From Geodermatophilus obscurus (GTDB lineage Bacteria > Actinomycetota > Actinomycetes > Mycobacteriales > Geodermatophilaceae), in assembly GCF_900115395.1 (NCBI RefSeq), contig NZ_FOWE01000006.1, positions 310,001-374,000 of the forward strand: DNA of 64,000 nt. The letters are read 5' to 3'. Shown here one piece after another: positions 23,334 to 31,709 of the stretch. The translations under genes and the position numbers were made by a program. The notes below the pieces were generated by a model that made no database searches, had not been told where the DNA came from, and saw only the letters and a program-made list of their open reading frames with translations. The stretch's first letter is position 1. Every line of letters begins with the position of its first letter.

Positions 23334-25031
23334 TCAGGTCCCGCCGTCGCGCGGCGCCCGCCAGGTCACCGTGGTGCCGCCCCGCGGCCCCCCACCGGTG
23401 ACCGTGAGCCGGCCGCCGCGGCGCCGCGCCCGCTCCTCGAGGTTGGCCAGGCCGCTGCGGGCCGGCCGCGCCGGCAGGCCGCGGCCGTCGTCGGCCACCA
23501 CGACGACGACGTCGTCGCCGGGTGTCCGGCCGCCGTCGACGTCGACCGACACCCGGGTGGCCGCCGCGTGCCGGACGACGTTGCTCACCAGCTCGCGCAC
23601 CACCGCCAGCAGGTCGTGGGCCAGCGGGCCGGGCAGCCCGTCGACGTCACCGTGCAACTGGACGTGGCAGGCGACGCCGGAGCCCTCGGTGACCCGGCCG
23701 ACGACGTCGGACAGCCGGCGGCCCAGCGGCTCGGCGGGCGGGTCGTCCTGCAGCTCGAAGATCGCCGAGCGGATCTGCGTCATCGTCTCGTCGAGCTCGT
23801 CGACGCTGCGCTCCACCCGGCGGGCGGTGTAGGGGTCGAGATCCTCGAGCGAGCGGGCGACCCGGTCGAGGGTCAGCCCCGTGGCGTAGATCCGCTGCAC
23901 CACGTGGTCGTGCAGGTCGCGGGCGATCCGCTCACGGTCCGCGCGCACCTGCAGCTCGCGCTCGCGGCGCTGGCTGTGGGCCAGCTCGAGGGCCACCGCC
24001 GCCTGCGCGGCGAAGGCGGTGAGGGCGTCGAGGACGTCGGCGTCGAAGGGCTCCCGCCCGGTCGCGCGCAGGCACACGAGCGTCCCGACGGCCTCGCCCA
24101 GCGGGACGACGGCGGCCGACCGGGCGCCGGCCGACAGCTCGGCGGCGACGTCGGCGTGCCGGCCGAGCCCGGGGTCGGCACGGATGTCCTCGACGAGCTC
24201 CGGGGTGCCCGAGCGGTGCACGCGGCCGACGTGGGTGTCGGCCAGGGGCACCCGGACCCCCTCGAGGTCGGTGGCGCCGGCCGCGGCGACGATCGTCAGC
24301 GCAGCGGGGTCGTCCGCCCGCGGGACGAGCAGCGCGGCGCCGTCGGCGTCGCTCAACGCGGCGGCCCGGTGCACCAGCGTGTGCAGCACGTCGTCGAGCC
24401 CGCTGCCCGACAGCAGGGCGGTGGAGACCTCCGTCGCCGCCTGCAGCCAGGCGCGCCGCCGCTCGGCGGCCTCGGCCAGCCGGGCGTTCTCGATGGCCAG
24501 CCCGGCCACGGCCGCCAGGGCCAGCACCGCCTCCTCGTCGGCCGCCGTGAAGGACCCGCCCGAGCGCTTCTCGGTCAGGTAGAGGTTGCCGAAGACCGCG
24601 TCGCGGACGCGGACGGGGACGCCGAGGAACGAGGCCATCGGCGGGTGACCCGAGGGGAAGCCGACCGACGCGGGGTGCGCCCCGAGGTCGTCGAGCCGCA
24701 GGGGGACCGGGTGGTCCAGCAGCAGGCCCAGGATGCCGTCCCCCTCCGGGAGCCGGCCGATGACGTCCTGGGCGGCGCCGTCCATGCCGACGATGACGAA
24801 GCGGTCGACGCGCCGGCCGTCGGAGGACAGGACCCCCATGGCGCCGTAGGTGGCGTCGGCCCGCGCGACGGCCGCCTCGACGATGTCGTGCAGGGTGGCC
24901 TCGAGCCGGCCTCCGGCCGCGACGGCCCGGACGGCGGCGGCCAGCGCCGGCTCACCGGTCAGCCCGTCCTCGGGACCGGGCGGGGTCACGGCCCGTCCCG
25001 AGGAGGCCGGGCGTGGGGGAGAGGCGCTCAC
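23334..25031 (-). CDS. Sensor histidine kinase, DevS/DosT-like with tandem GAF domains
   Basis: 565 residues: GAF-A (about 45-190), GAF-B (about 205-355), HisKA_3 with His374 in RERIARDLHDHVVQRIYATGL, and HATPase with VRELVSNVVRHAAATR and GLANLEERARRRGG. The architecture matches mycobacterial DevS/DosT, in which GAF-A binds heme and senses O2, NO or CO; whether the proximal heme histidine is kept needs an alignment. The GTG start overlaps the upstream stress-protein stop as GTGA. The partner is the convergent DevR-like regulator. Confidence 0.9.
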   Translation of the reverse strand: MSASPPRPASSGRAVTPPGPEDGLTGEPALAAAVRAVAAGGRLEATLHDIVEAAVARADATYGAMGVLSSDGRRVDRFVIVGMDGAAQDVIGRLPEGDGILGLLLDHPVPLRLDDLGAHPASVGFPSGHPPMASFLGVPVRVRDAVFGNLYLTEKRSGGSFTAADEEAVLALAAVAGLAIENARLAEAAERRRAWLQAATEVSTALLSGSGLDDVLHTLVHRAAALSDADGAALLVPRADDPAALTIVAAAGATDLEGVRVPLADTHVGRVHRSGTPELVEDIRADPGLGRHADVAAELSAGARSAAVVPLGEAVGTLVCLRATGREPFDADVLDALTAFAAQAAVALELAHSQRRERELQVRADRERIARDLHDHVVQRIYATGLTLDRVARSLEDLDPYTARRVERSVDELDETMTQIRSAIFELQDDPPAEPLGRRLSDVVGRVTEGSGVACHVQLHGDVDGLPGPLAHDLLAVVRELVSNVVRHAAATRVSVDVDGGRTPGDDVVVVVADDGRGLPARPARSGLANLEERARRRGGRLTVTGGGPRGGTTVTWRAPRDGGT

Positions 25032-25492
25032 GCGCCGTGAGCGAGGCGTCGGCCCGGGAACCGCGGCGCCACCGGGCGCAGCAGGGCTCGGCCGGTGCCG
25101 CCGACGAGGACCAGGTCGCCGCCACGGCCGGCCGTGCCCAGCGCGTCGAGCAGCGGACGGTCGACGGCGGCGGTGCGGACCCGCCCGGTCACCCCGGTCT
25201 CGGCGATGGCGCGCACCACGGCGGCGTCGGCCCGCGCGAGCGCGGCGGCGCGGGTGCCCTCGCCGGCCGGCTCCGGGCCGGAGAGCGGGTCGCGGGGTGG
25301 CGCGTCGACGGCGGCCACCGCCAGCACGGTGCCCTCGCGGCGTGCGGCCTCGCGCAGCGCCCAGACGAGTGCCCGGTGGCAGGTCGGGGACCCGTCGACG
25401 TCGACCAGGAACGACGGTCCGGGCCGGCGGGGCAGCAGCGGGACCAGCCGGATCGACTCCACGGGAGGCTCGAGGGGCGGATCGGAGGGCAT
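25028..25492 (-). CDS. Universal stress protein family, divergent
   Basis: 154 residues, a single Usp domain: FLVDVDGSPTCHRALVWALREAARREGTVLAVAAVDAP at the start and DLVLVGGTGRALLRPVAPRF near the end. The usual ATP-binding G-x2-G-x9-G(S/T) is degraded, so nucleotide binding is uncertain. The gene is the first in a two-gene operon with the DevS-like kinase. Upstream lies GGGCCC-AA-GGGCCC, which fits the general form of a DosR box (GGGNCYWWRGNCCC); stress proteins are classic DosR targets. Confidence 0.82.
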   Translation of the reverse strand: MPSDPPLEPPVESIRLVPLLPRRPGPSFLVDVDGSPTCHRALVWALREAARREGTVLAVAAVDAPPRDPLSGPEPAGEGTRAAALARADAAVVRAIAETGVTGRVRTAAVDRPLLDALGTAGRGGDLVLVGGTGRALLRPVAPRFPGRRLAHGA

Positions 25493-25527
25493 GACGGGAT
25501 ACTCTCGGGCCACAGGGCCACCGGCCA

Positions 25528-25541
25528 GGGCCCAAGGGCCC
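25528..25541. promoter_or_regulatory. Candidate DevR/DosR box
   Basis: GGGCCC-AA-GGGCCC is a perfect palindrome 36 bases before the stress-protein ATG and about 25 bases before a plausible -10 (GAGTAT). It matches the frame of the DosR consensus GGGACTWWAGTCCC at the GGG, C, WW, G and CCC positions. GGGCC half-sites recur just downstream (25507-25518). Confidence 0.5.
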
Positions 25542-25557
25542 GGTCGGGAACCGGAAC

Positions 25558-26355
25558 TCAGTCGCCCGGAGTCGTCGCGCGCCCCGCGGTCACCACGGTC
25601 GTACCGTCCTCCTCCGGCGGGCACGCACGCACTCGGAGCCCGGCCCGCGCCAGCACCGCGGTGAGCACCGGCACCTGGTCCCGCCCCACCTCGACCAGCA
25701 GCAGGCCGCCGGGCGCCAGCCAGGCCGGTGCGCCCGCGGCGATGCGCCGGTGCACGTCCAGGCCGTCGTCCCCGCCGTCGAGGGCGGTGCGCGGCTCGTG
25801 CAGCCGGGCCTCGGGTGGCAGCAGGCCGAGTGCGCCGGTGGGCACGTACGGCGCGTTGGCGACCAGCACGTCGACGCGGCCGCGCAGCTGCCCGGGCAGG
25901 GCGTCGTAGAGGTCCCCGCCGTGCACGACCCCGCCGATGGGGCCGAGGTTGCGCCGCGCCCACGGAAGCGCCGCGGGGTCGACGTCGGCGGCGTGCAGCT
26001 CCGCCAGCTCGACGGCGGTGGCCAGCGCCAGCCCCACCGCGCCGCAGCCGCAGCACAGTTCGACGGCGACCGGCCGCCGTCCCGGCACGGCGCGGGCGGC
26101 CGCCACCGCCCGGGCCGCCAGCGCCGCCGTCCGCTGCCGGGGCACGAAGACGCCCGGGCCGACGGCGACCGGCAGGCCGGCGAACTCCACGGTGCCGAGC
26201 AGGTGCTCCAGCGGCTCGCCGGCCACCCGGCGGGTGGTGAGCTCCTCCAGGGCGGCCGGCGTGGCCGCGGTACCGGCGAGCAGCCGCGCCTCGTCCTCGG
26301 CGAACACGCACCCGGCGGCGCGGAGCCGGGCGACCAGCGCGGCGGGGCCCGTCAC
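25558..26355 (-). CDS. HemK-like protein N5-glutamine methyltransferase
   Basis: 265 residues. An N-terminal helical part (ALVARLRAAGCVFAEDEARLL...RRVAGEPLEHLLG) is followed by VFVPRQRTAALAARAV, SAM motif I VELCCGCGAVGLALA and the catalytic motif in variant form NAPYVPT instead of NPPY. These belong to a family named putative protein N(5)-glutamine methyltransferase in actinobacteria, distinct from the prmC gene beside prfA. The GTG start overlaps the upstream stop (GTGA). The exact substrate protein is not known. Confidence 0.85.
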   Translation of the reverse strand: MTGPAALVARLRAAGCVFAEDEARLLAGTAATPAALEELTTRRVAGEPLEHLLGTVEFAGLPVAVGPGVFVPRQRTAALAARAVAAARAVPGRRPVAVELCCGCGAVGLALATAVELAELHAADVDPAALPWARRNLGPIGGVVHGGDLYDALPGQLRGRVDVLVANAPYVPTGALGLLPPEARLHEPRTALDGGDDGLDVHRRIAAGAPAWLAPGGLLLVEVGRDQVPVLTAVLARAGLRVRACPPEEDGTTVVTAGRATTPGD

Positions 26356-26915
26356 GTGCACGCCAGCAGGCGGCGCAGCGGCGCGGGCACGGCCGGCGGG
26401 TCGAGGTGCTCCACCAGGGCGCGCGCGTAGCGGGCCTTGCGGCCGCTGGTGGTGCCCAGGAACCGGTGCAGCTGGGCCTCCGGGCGGCGGCCGCACTGCG
26501 CGGGCTGCCGCCGGAACGTCGCCAGCGCCCGGGCCTCGGAGTGCTCGCGCACCACCGCCTCCACGCCCGCGGTGCCGACCGCCCGGATGAGCTCCTCCTC
26601 CAGGTCGGCCACGCAGGCGAAGAACCCCGCCGCGGTCAGGTCCTGCCCGTCGGCCGCGCCGAGGGCGCGCCGGAAGAACCCCTCCTCCGCAAGGTCGTAC
26701 AAACCGCGCACGCGGACGCCGGGCGGGCCGGCCGTGACCCGGGCGAGGTGCCGGCGGACGGCGGTGGCCCCGCCCATCGCGACGACGTGGACGCCCTCGG
26801 CGGTGAGGTCGCGGCCCTGGCCCCGGGCGGCGGCCAGGACGGCGGCGCGGTCGCTGACGCCCTCGACGAGCACCACCGTCCGCGCGGCGACGGGGAGCGG
26901 CGCGGCTGCGGTCAC
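26352..26915 (-). CDS. TOPRIM-domain protein (OLD-like)
   Basis: 187 residues. The N-terminus RTVVLVEGVSDRAAVLAAARGQG gives the TOPRIM glutamate; VRVRGLYDLAEEGFFRRAL has Asp where OLD-family TOPRIM has a DxD-like motif. ADLEEELIRAVG resembles OLD-family nuclease domains. It lacks the ATPase domain of full OLD proteins. Such stand-alone TOPRIM proteins are annotated ATP-dependent endonuclease or TOPRIM nucleotidyl transferase/hydrolase in actinobacteria. It is coupled by GTGA overlap to the methyltransferase gene; the association is unexplained. Confidence 0.75.
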   Translation of the reverse strand: MTAAAPLPVAARTVVLVEGVSDRAAVLAAARGQGRDLTAEGVHVVAMGGATAVRRHLARVTAGPPGVRVRGLYDLAEEGFFRRALGAADGQDLTAAGFFACVADLEEELIRAVGTAGVEAVVREHSEARALATFRRQPAQCGRRPEAQLHRFLGTTSGRKARYARALVEHLDPPAVPAPLRRLLACT

Positions 26916-26986
26916 GCCGCGACTGTCCCAGCTCCGGCGGGCGCGGACGACCGGGTTCGTGCCGGCCGTGCCCGCCGGGGCGCCGG

Positions 26987-27724
26987 CTACGTCGCGAGCT
27001 GCGCCAGCGCCTGCTGCACGACCTCGGTCACCGACTTCGGCTGGGACACCATGACGACGTGCGAGCCCTCGACCTCGGTGACGGTCGCGCCCGCGCGCTC
27101 GGCCATCCGGCGCACGACGTCGCTGCCGGCTGCCCGGTCCGCGGTCGGCACCACCGCCCACGAGGGCAGGCTCCGCCACGCCGGCGTGCCGGTCCGCTCG
27201 GTGAACCCGCGGGCGGAGACGGGCCGCTGGGTCGCCGCCATGACCCGCGCCTGGTGCTCGGGGACGTCGGCGGCGAAGGCGTCGTGGAACTGCTCGGGGT
27301 CGATGGCGAACTCGACCTCGCTCTGCCCGCCCTCGCCCGGGTACTGCAGCTGCACGAGTGCCGAGTTGAGCACGCTGTCCTTGGAGTCGGCCTCGATCTC
27401 GATCAGGGCCTCGCCCTCGTCGGGGGCGAAGGCCGCCACGAAGACGAGGCCGACGACGTTGCCGGCCCGGAGCGCGGCGTTGGTGATGACCGCGCCGCCG
27501 TAGGAGTGCCCGACGGCCAGCACGGGTCCCGGGATCTGGGCGATGGCACTGCCGACGTAGGCGGCGTCGTACTCGATGCCCCGCAGCGGGTTGGAGACGG
27601 CTTGTACCCGCACCCCGGCGGCGAGCAGCTGGCTCACCACGTCGTTCCAGCCGGCGCTGTCGGCGAACGCGCCGTGGACGAGGGCGACGGTCGGGCCGGT
27701 GCCGGTGGACTGTCCTTCGGTCAT
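26987..27724 (-). CDS. Alpha/beta hydrolase
   Basis: 245 residues of the EstA/HNL-like alpha/beta fold: VALVHGAFADSAGW (oxyanion loop), nucleophile elbow VGHSYGGAVI with the serine, a likely acidic residue in ADRAAGSDVV and the C-terminal histidine in GSHVVMVSQP. Cytosolic; no signal peptide. Similar proteins are annotated alpha/beta hydrolase or esterase with unknown substrates. The ATG at MTEGQSTGTG has AGGAGGAG upstream and was preferred over a longer frame. Confidence 0.87.
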   Translation of the reverse strand: MTEGQSTGTGPTVALVHGAFADSAGWNDVVSQLLAAGVRVQAVSNPLRGIEYDAAYVGSAIAQIPGPVLAVGHSYGGAVITNAALRAGNVVGLVFVAAFAPDEGEALIEIEADSKDSVLNSALVQLQYPGEGGQSEVEFAIDPEQFHDAFAADVPEHQARVMAATQRPVSARGFTERTGTPAWRSLPSWAVVPTADRAAGSDVVRRMAERAGATVTEVEGSHVVMVSQPKSVTEVVQQALAQLAT

Positions 27725-27911
27725 GGTGGTCTCCTCCTGGACGGGCGGACGGAGACGAGCCTGGGGACCGGCGGCGGGGGCGGGCATCGGTCGTTCGACT
27801 CTGGTTCCGCCGCTGTCGAGGCGAGGCGTCCGGGGGACCGTCGCGCACCCCGGACCACCGGCCGCGACCGGCGGGTGGGCGGGGGAGGGGCGCTGCGCCG
27901 AGGGCGCTGGG

Positions 27912-27982
27912 AGCGGGTGACGAGAATCGAACTCGCACTGTCAGCTTGGGAAGCTGATGTTCTGCCATTGAACTACACCCGC
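27912..27982 (-). tRNA. tRNA-Gly (anticodon CCC)
   Basis: The minus strand folds into a tRNA: acceptor arm GCGGGTG/CACCCGC, D-loop with GTTCAATGGCAGAAC, anticodon arm TCAGC-TTCCCAA-GCTGA giving anticodon CCC, and T arm GCGAGTTCGATTCTCGT. The 3' CCA is not encoded. It reads GGG codons. Confidence 0.95.
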
Positions 27983-28034
27983 GGTGGCCAGGGGCCGCCG
28001 TCAATGTAGCAAGCCCGCGCACCGGCCCGTCAGG

Positions 28035-28117
28035 GCGATGGGTCCCGGCGCCGGGGCGATGGGTCCCGGCGCCGGGGCGATGAGTCCCGGTGCCGGGGCG
28101 ATGAGTCCCGGTGCCGC
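28035..28117. repeat. 21-bp tandem repeat, four copies
   Basis: The unit GCGATGGGTCCCGGCGCCGG(G) recurs at a 21-bp period from 28035; the last two copies carry small changes (gcgatgAgtcccggTgccgg). It lies between the tRNA gene and the next gene start and is likely to vary in copy number. It has no spacers. Confidence 0.88.
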
Positions 28118-28179
28118 CGGCCGTCTGCACCGGGACGGCCGCGCCCGGTCCGTCGCACCGGTTCGACGGGAGGACGGAC

Positions 28180-28821
28180 GTGCGCAGAGGTGAACCCACC
28201 GACGAGGTGTGGCCGGTCGTCCACGCCGAGCGGGCGGCGCTCGCCGACGACCTGGAGGGGCTGTCCCCGGCCCGGTGGTCGACGCCCTCGCTGTGCGCGG
28301 CCTGGGACGTGCACGACGTCCTGGCGCACCTGCTCGCCACCGCCCGGACGACGCCCCTGCGCTTCCTCCGCGGGCTGGTCGCCGCCCGGTTCGACTTCGA
28401 CGCGGCCAACGCCGCGGAGGTCCGGGACGAGCGCCGCGCCGACCCCGCCGACACGCTCGCCGCGTTCCGCACCGTCCTCACCCGCACCTCGGGCCCGCCG
28501 GCTCCCCGCGACACCCGGCTGGTGGAGGCCTTCGTGCACGGCGCCGACGTCCGCCGACCGCTGGGGATCCCCTGGGCTCCGCCGCGCGCCGCCGTCGCCC
28601 GGGCGCTGCGCTTCCAGGTCCGCAGCAGCGACGCCGTCGGTGGCGGGCGGGGACGCGTCGCCGGTGTGCGGCTGGCGGCGTCCGACACCGACCTCGTGCT
28701 CGGCTCCGGGCCGGTGGCCGAGGGGCCGGTGCTCTCGCTGCTCTTGGTCGCCGCCGGGCGCAGGAGCGCCCTGGCCGACCTCACCGGGCCGGGGGTGGCG
28801 GTCCTCGCCGGCCGTCCGTGA
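28180..28821 (+). CDS. Maleylpyruvate isomerase-like family protein (TIGR03083/DinB-like)
   Basis: 213 residues. WPVVHAERAALADDLEGLSPARWSTPSLCAAWDVHDVLAHLLATARTTPLRFL is the four-helix-bundle start of the mycothiol-dependent maleylpyruvate isomerase/DinB superfamily, with the metal-ligand histidines in AWDVHDVLAHL and in VEAFVHGADVRRPLG. Such proteins are abundant in mycothiol-producing actinobacteria, and a thiol-transferase role is inferred for many. The GTG is preceded by GGGAGGAC. The physiological substrate is unknown. Confidence 0.82.
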   Translation: MRRGEPTDEVWPVVHAERAALADDLEGLSPARWSTPSLCAAWDVHDVLAHLLATARTTPLRFLRGLVAARFDFDAANAAEVRDERRADPADTLAAFRTVLTRTSGPPAPRDTRLVEAFVHGADVRRPLGIPWAPPRAAVARALRFQVRSSDAVGGGRGRVAGVRLAASDTDLVLGSGPVAEGPVLSLLLVAAGRRSALADLTGPGVAVLAGRP

Positions 28822-28829
28822 CCGGCCGC

Positions 28830-31523
28830 TCAGCCCTCCGGGCGGGGGCTGCGGATGGTGACCGTGGTACCCGCCGGGCCGGGCACCACGGTGATGTCGG
28901 CGAAGGCGCTCATGAGCATGGAGCCGCGGCCGCGGTCCATGCTCGACGTCCGCTCCCGCCACTGGCCCGTGTCGTGCACCGAGATCTCCACCGCGTCGTC
29001 ACGGACCACCACCCGGACGGTGATCACCGGCTCGGTCGGTGACTGCGCGTGCTCGATGGCGTTGGTGGCCGCCTCGCACGTGGCCAGGACCAGGTCGTAG
29101 GCGCGGTCGTCGTCGAGACCGGCCTCGGCGAGCAGCGAGCGCAGCCGCCGCCGCAGCGGCGGGATGGAGGCCGACGTCGACGGGAAGCGCAGGGTCTCGC
29201 TCACCGTGCCGGCGTCGGGTGCCTCCTGCGCGGGCGCGCGGCCGGGGACCAGCGGCAGGTCGGCCGGCTCGCCGGCGCGCGGGCGCGGCGGGGAGAGCGG
29301 CCGCGGGACCGCCGGGGCACCGGAGAGGGAGGCGGTCTCGCGTCGCCCGCGGGTGCGCTCGAGCACCGCCCGCAGCCGTGCCAGCAGCTCGGCGGACTCG
29401 AACGGCTTGGGCAGGTAGTCGTCGACGCCGGCGTCGAACCCCTCGACGGCGGCCTCCTGCCCGGCGCGCGCGGTGAGCATGACCACCGGCACCGACGCGG
29501 TCACGGGATCCGAGCGCAGGGCCTTGAGCAGCGCGAAGCCGTCGAGCCCGGGCATCATCACGTCGGTCAGCACGATGTCGGGGCGGGAGGTCCGCACGTC
29601 GCGCAGGGCCTGCTCGCCGTCGGCCGCCGTCAGCACCGTCCACCAGGGGGCGAGCAGCCGGGTCAGGTAGGCGCGCATGTCGGCGTTGTCGTCGACGACC
29701 AGCACGGTCCCCAGCGGGCCGGCCCCGTCGGCGCCGGAGGACCGCCGCGCCGGGGCGTCGTCCCACGGGGTGAGCGCCGCCGCGCGGACCGGCGCCGTGC
29801 TGGGCGGCGGCGGCAGGTCGGTGTCGGGCTCGCCGAAGGGCAGCCGCACGGTGAACGTGCTGCCGACCCCGGGCCGGCTCTCGACGGCGACGGTGCCGCC
29901 GTGCAGCTCGGTCAGCTCGCGCACGAGCGCCAGCCCGAGCCCGGTGCCCTCGCGGCTGCGCGCGGGGGAGTCGACGACGCGGTGGAACCGGTCGAACAGG
30001 GCCGGCAGCTCGGCGGCGGGGACGCCGACGCCGGTGTCGGAGACCCGCAGCACGACCTCGTCGTCCTCGGCGGTGAGCGTCACCGAGATGCTGCCGACGA
30101 ACGTGTACTTGACCGCGTTGGCGACCAGGTTGAGGACGATCTTCTCCCACATCCGCGGGTCGACCGCGGCCGGCCGGCCCAGCGGCGGGCAGTCCACGGT
30201 CAGCGTCAGCCCGGCCCGCTCGGCGGCGGCGCGCAGGACGCCGGCCAGCTCGGCGGTGTCGGCGGCGAGGTCGGTGGCCACCCGCACCGGCGCCGTCCGG
30301 CCGGCCTCGATGCTGACGAACTCCAGCAGGTCGTTGACCAGCCGCTGCAGGCGCTGGCCGTTGCGCAGCGCCATCGTGAGCTGGTCGTGGACGCCGGGCG
30401 GCAGGTCGGTACCGGACTCGGCGAGGGCGTCGGAGATGGGGCCCAGCAGCAGCGTCAGCGGCGTCCGCAGCTCGTGGCTGACGTTGGCGAAGAACGTCGT
30501 CTTGGCCCGGTCGAGCTCGGCGAGCGCCTCCGCGCGGGCGCGCTCGCTGGCGTAGGCCCGCGCGTCGACGACGGCACCGGCGAGCTGCCCGGCCAGCAGC
30601 TCGTGGAAGGTGCGGTACTCCGCGTCGAGCCGGCGGGCGGGGCTGACCCCGACCAGCAGCGCCCCGACCGGCTCGCGTCCCGTGCCGCCGGTCAGCGGGA
30701 GCACGACCGCGTCGGTGACCGGGTCCCCGAAGGGACCGCCCGCGACTCCGAGCCCGTCGGCCGCGACGCCGCCGAGCTCGCCGACGTCGGCGGCGGAGGC
30801 GGGCAGCCGGCCGGCGTCGACGCCGGTGGCGGCCACCCGCTCCAGCCCCGGGCCGCCCTGCCCGGTGAGGTAGACCGCGGCGAAGGGCACGTCGAGCGGG
30901 TCCTCCGCCAGCGCCGCGCAGACCCGGACGGCGAGGTCGCGCTCGTCCTCGCGGCGGCCGGCGGCGGTGGACACGTCGTGCAGCAGGGCCTGCCGCCGCT
31001 CGGCCACGACCTGGCGGGTGACCTCGGTGCACACCGCGTGCATGCCGGCGACCTCGCCGGAGTCGCCGAAGGCCGGGGCGTGGGAGACGGTGAAGTAGGT
31101 CTCCTCGCGGTACCCGGCGCGCTCGAGCAGCAGGAGCAGCTGCGGGATCCAGGACGCCTCGCGGGTGGCCATCGCCCGCTCGACCGGCTCCTGCAGCGCC
31201 GCCCAGCCCTCGGCGAGGGTGATCCGCAGGTCGTCGCCGAGCGCGCCCGGGTGCTTGGCGCCGATGAGCGTGGCGTAGGCGTCGTTGTAGAACTGGGTGT
31301 ACTCCGGGCCCCAGGTCAGGATCATCGGGAACCGCGAGGCGAGGACCGTGCGGATGGCGTACCGCAGGCTCGCCGGCCAGGTCTCCACCGGCCCGACCGG
31401 CGTCGACGCCCAGTCGACGGCGGCCATCAGGCGGCCGTTCTCGCTGCCCCCGGTGAAGACGTCCGCCGGAGCCGGCGCGCCGACGCCGCGGGCCTCGGTC
31501 CCCGCGGCGGGATCCGGGGCCAC
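28830..31523 (-). CDS. Hybrid sensor kinase with PAS, GAF, HisKA, receiver and C-terminal RsbW-like ATPase domains
   Basis: 897 residues. Domain order: PAS-like region (about 45-175; FPMILTWGPEYTQFYNDAYATLIGAKHPG), GAF (185-320), HisKA with His350 in VSHELRTPLTLLLGP, HATPase (about 450-560; NLVANAVKY, DTGVGVP, GTGLGLALV), receiver with Asp654 in VLTDVMMPGLDGF, and a second, RsbW-type HATPase_c_2 (about 770-895; CEAATNAIEHA). The last domain suggests anti-sigma-factor kinase activity or sigma-B-like output joined to a phosphorelay. A GTG two codons upstream is possible, but GGAGG is too close to it; the chosen GTG has five bases of spacing. Confidence 0.9.
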   Translation of the reverse strand: MAPDPAAGTEARGVGAPAPADVFTGGSENGRLMAAVDWASTPVGPVETWPASLRYAIRTVLASRFPMILTWGPEYTQFYNDAYATLIGAKHPGALGDDLRITLAEGWAALQEPVERAMATREASWIPQLLLLLERAGYREETYFTVSHAPAFGDSGEVAGMHAVCTEVTRQVVAERRQALLHDVSTAAGRREDERDLAVRVCAALAEDPLDVPFAAVYLTGQGGPGLERVAATGVDAGRLPASAADVGELGGVAADGLGVAGGPFGDPVTDAVVLPLTGGTGREPVGALLVGVSPARRLDAEYRTFHELLAGQLAGAVVDARAYASERARAEALAELDRAKTTFFANVSHELRTPLTLLLGPISDALAESGTDLPPGVHDQLTMALRNGQRLQRLVNDLLEFVSIEAGRTAPVRVATDLAADTAELAGVLRAAAERAGLTLTVDCPPLGRPAAVDPRMWEKIVLNLVANAVKYTFVGSISVTLTAEDDEVVLRVSDTGVGVPAAELPALFDRFHRVVDSPARSREGTGLGLALVRELTELHGGTVAVESRPGVGSTFTVRLPFGEPDTDLPPPPSTAPVRAAALTPWDDAPARRSSGADGAGPLGTVLVVDDNADMRAYLTRLLAPWWTVLTAADGEQALRDVRTSRPDIVLTDVMMPGLDGFALLKALRSDPVTASVPVVMLTARAGQEAAVEGFDAGVDDYLPKPFESAELLARLRAVLERTRGRRETASLSGAPAVPRPLSPPRPRAGEPADLPLVPGRAPAQEAPDAGTVSETLRFPSTSASIPPLRRRLRSLLAEAGLDDDRAYDLVLATCEAATNAIEHAQSPTEPVITVRVVVRDDAVEISVHDTGQWRERTSSMDRGRGSMLMSAFADITVVPGPAGTTVTIRSPRPEG

Positions 31524-31709
31524 GCACACCTCCGCGACACAGCGGCGCCGACCTCGGAGCGGTGTCCGCGGCGCGTCAGGGACCTGGTGACCCGGAACCG
31601 GTCACCCACTGCCTGCACGTTACATGCGCGGCCCGGGACCCGGCCGTCCTCCGGCCGGACCCCGACCGAGCGGGTGACGCAGGTCGGGCGGGGTCCCGGG
31701 TCCCCGGGG

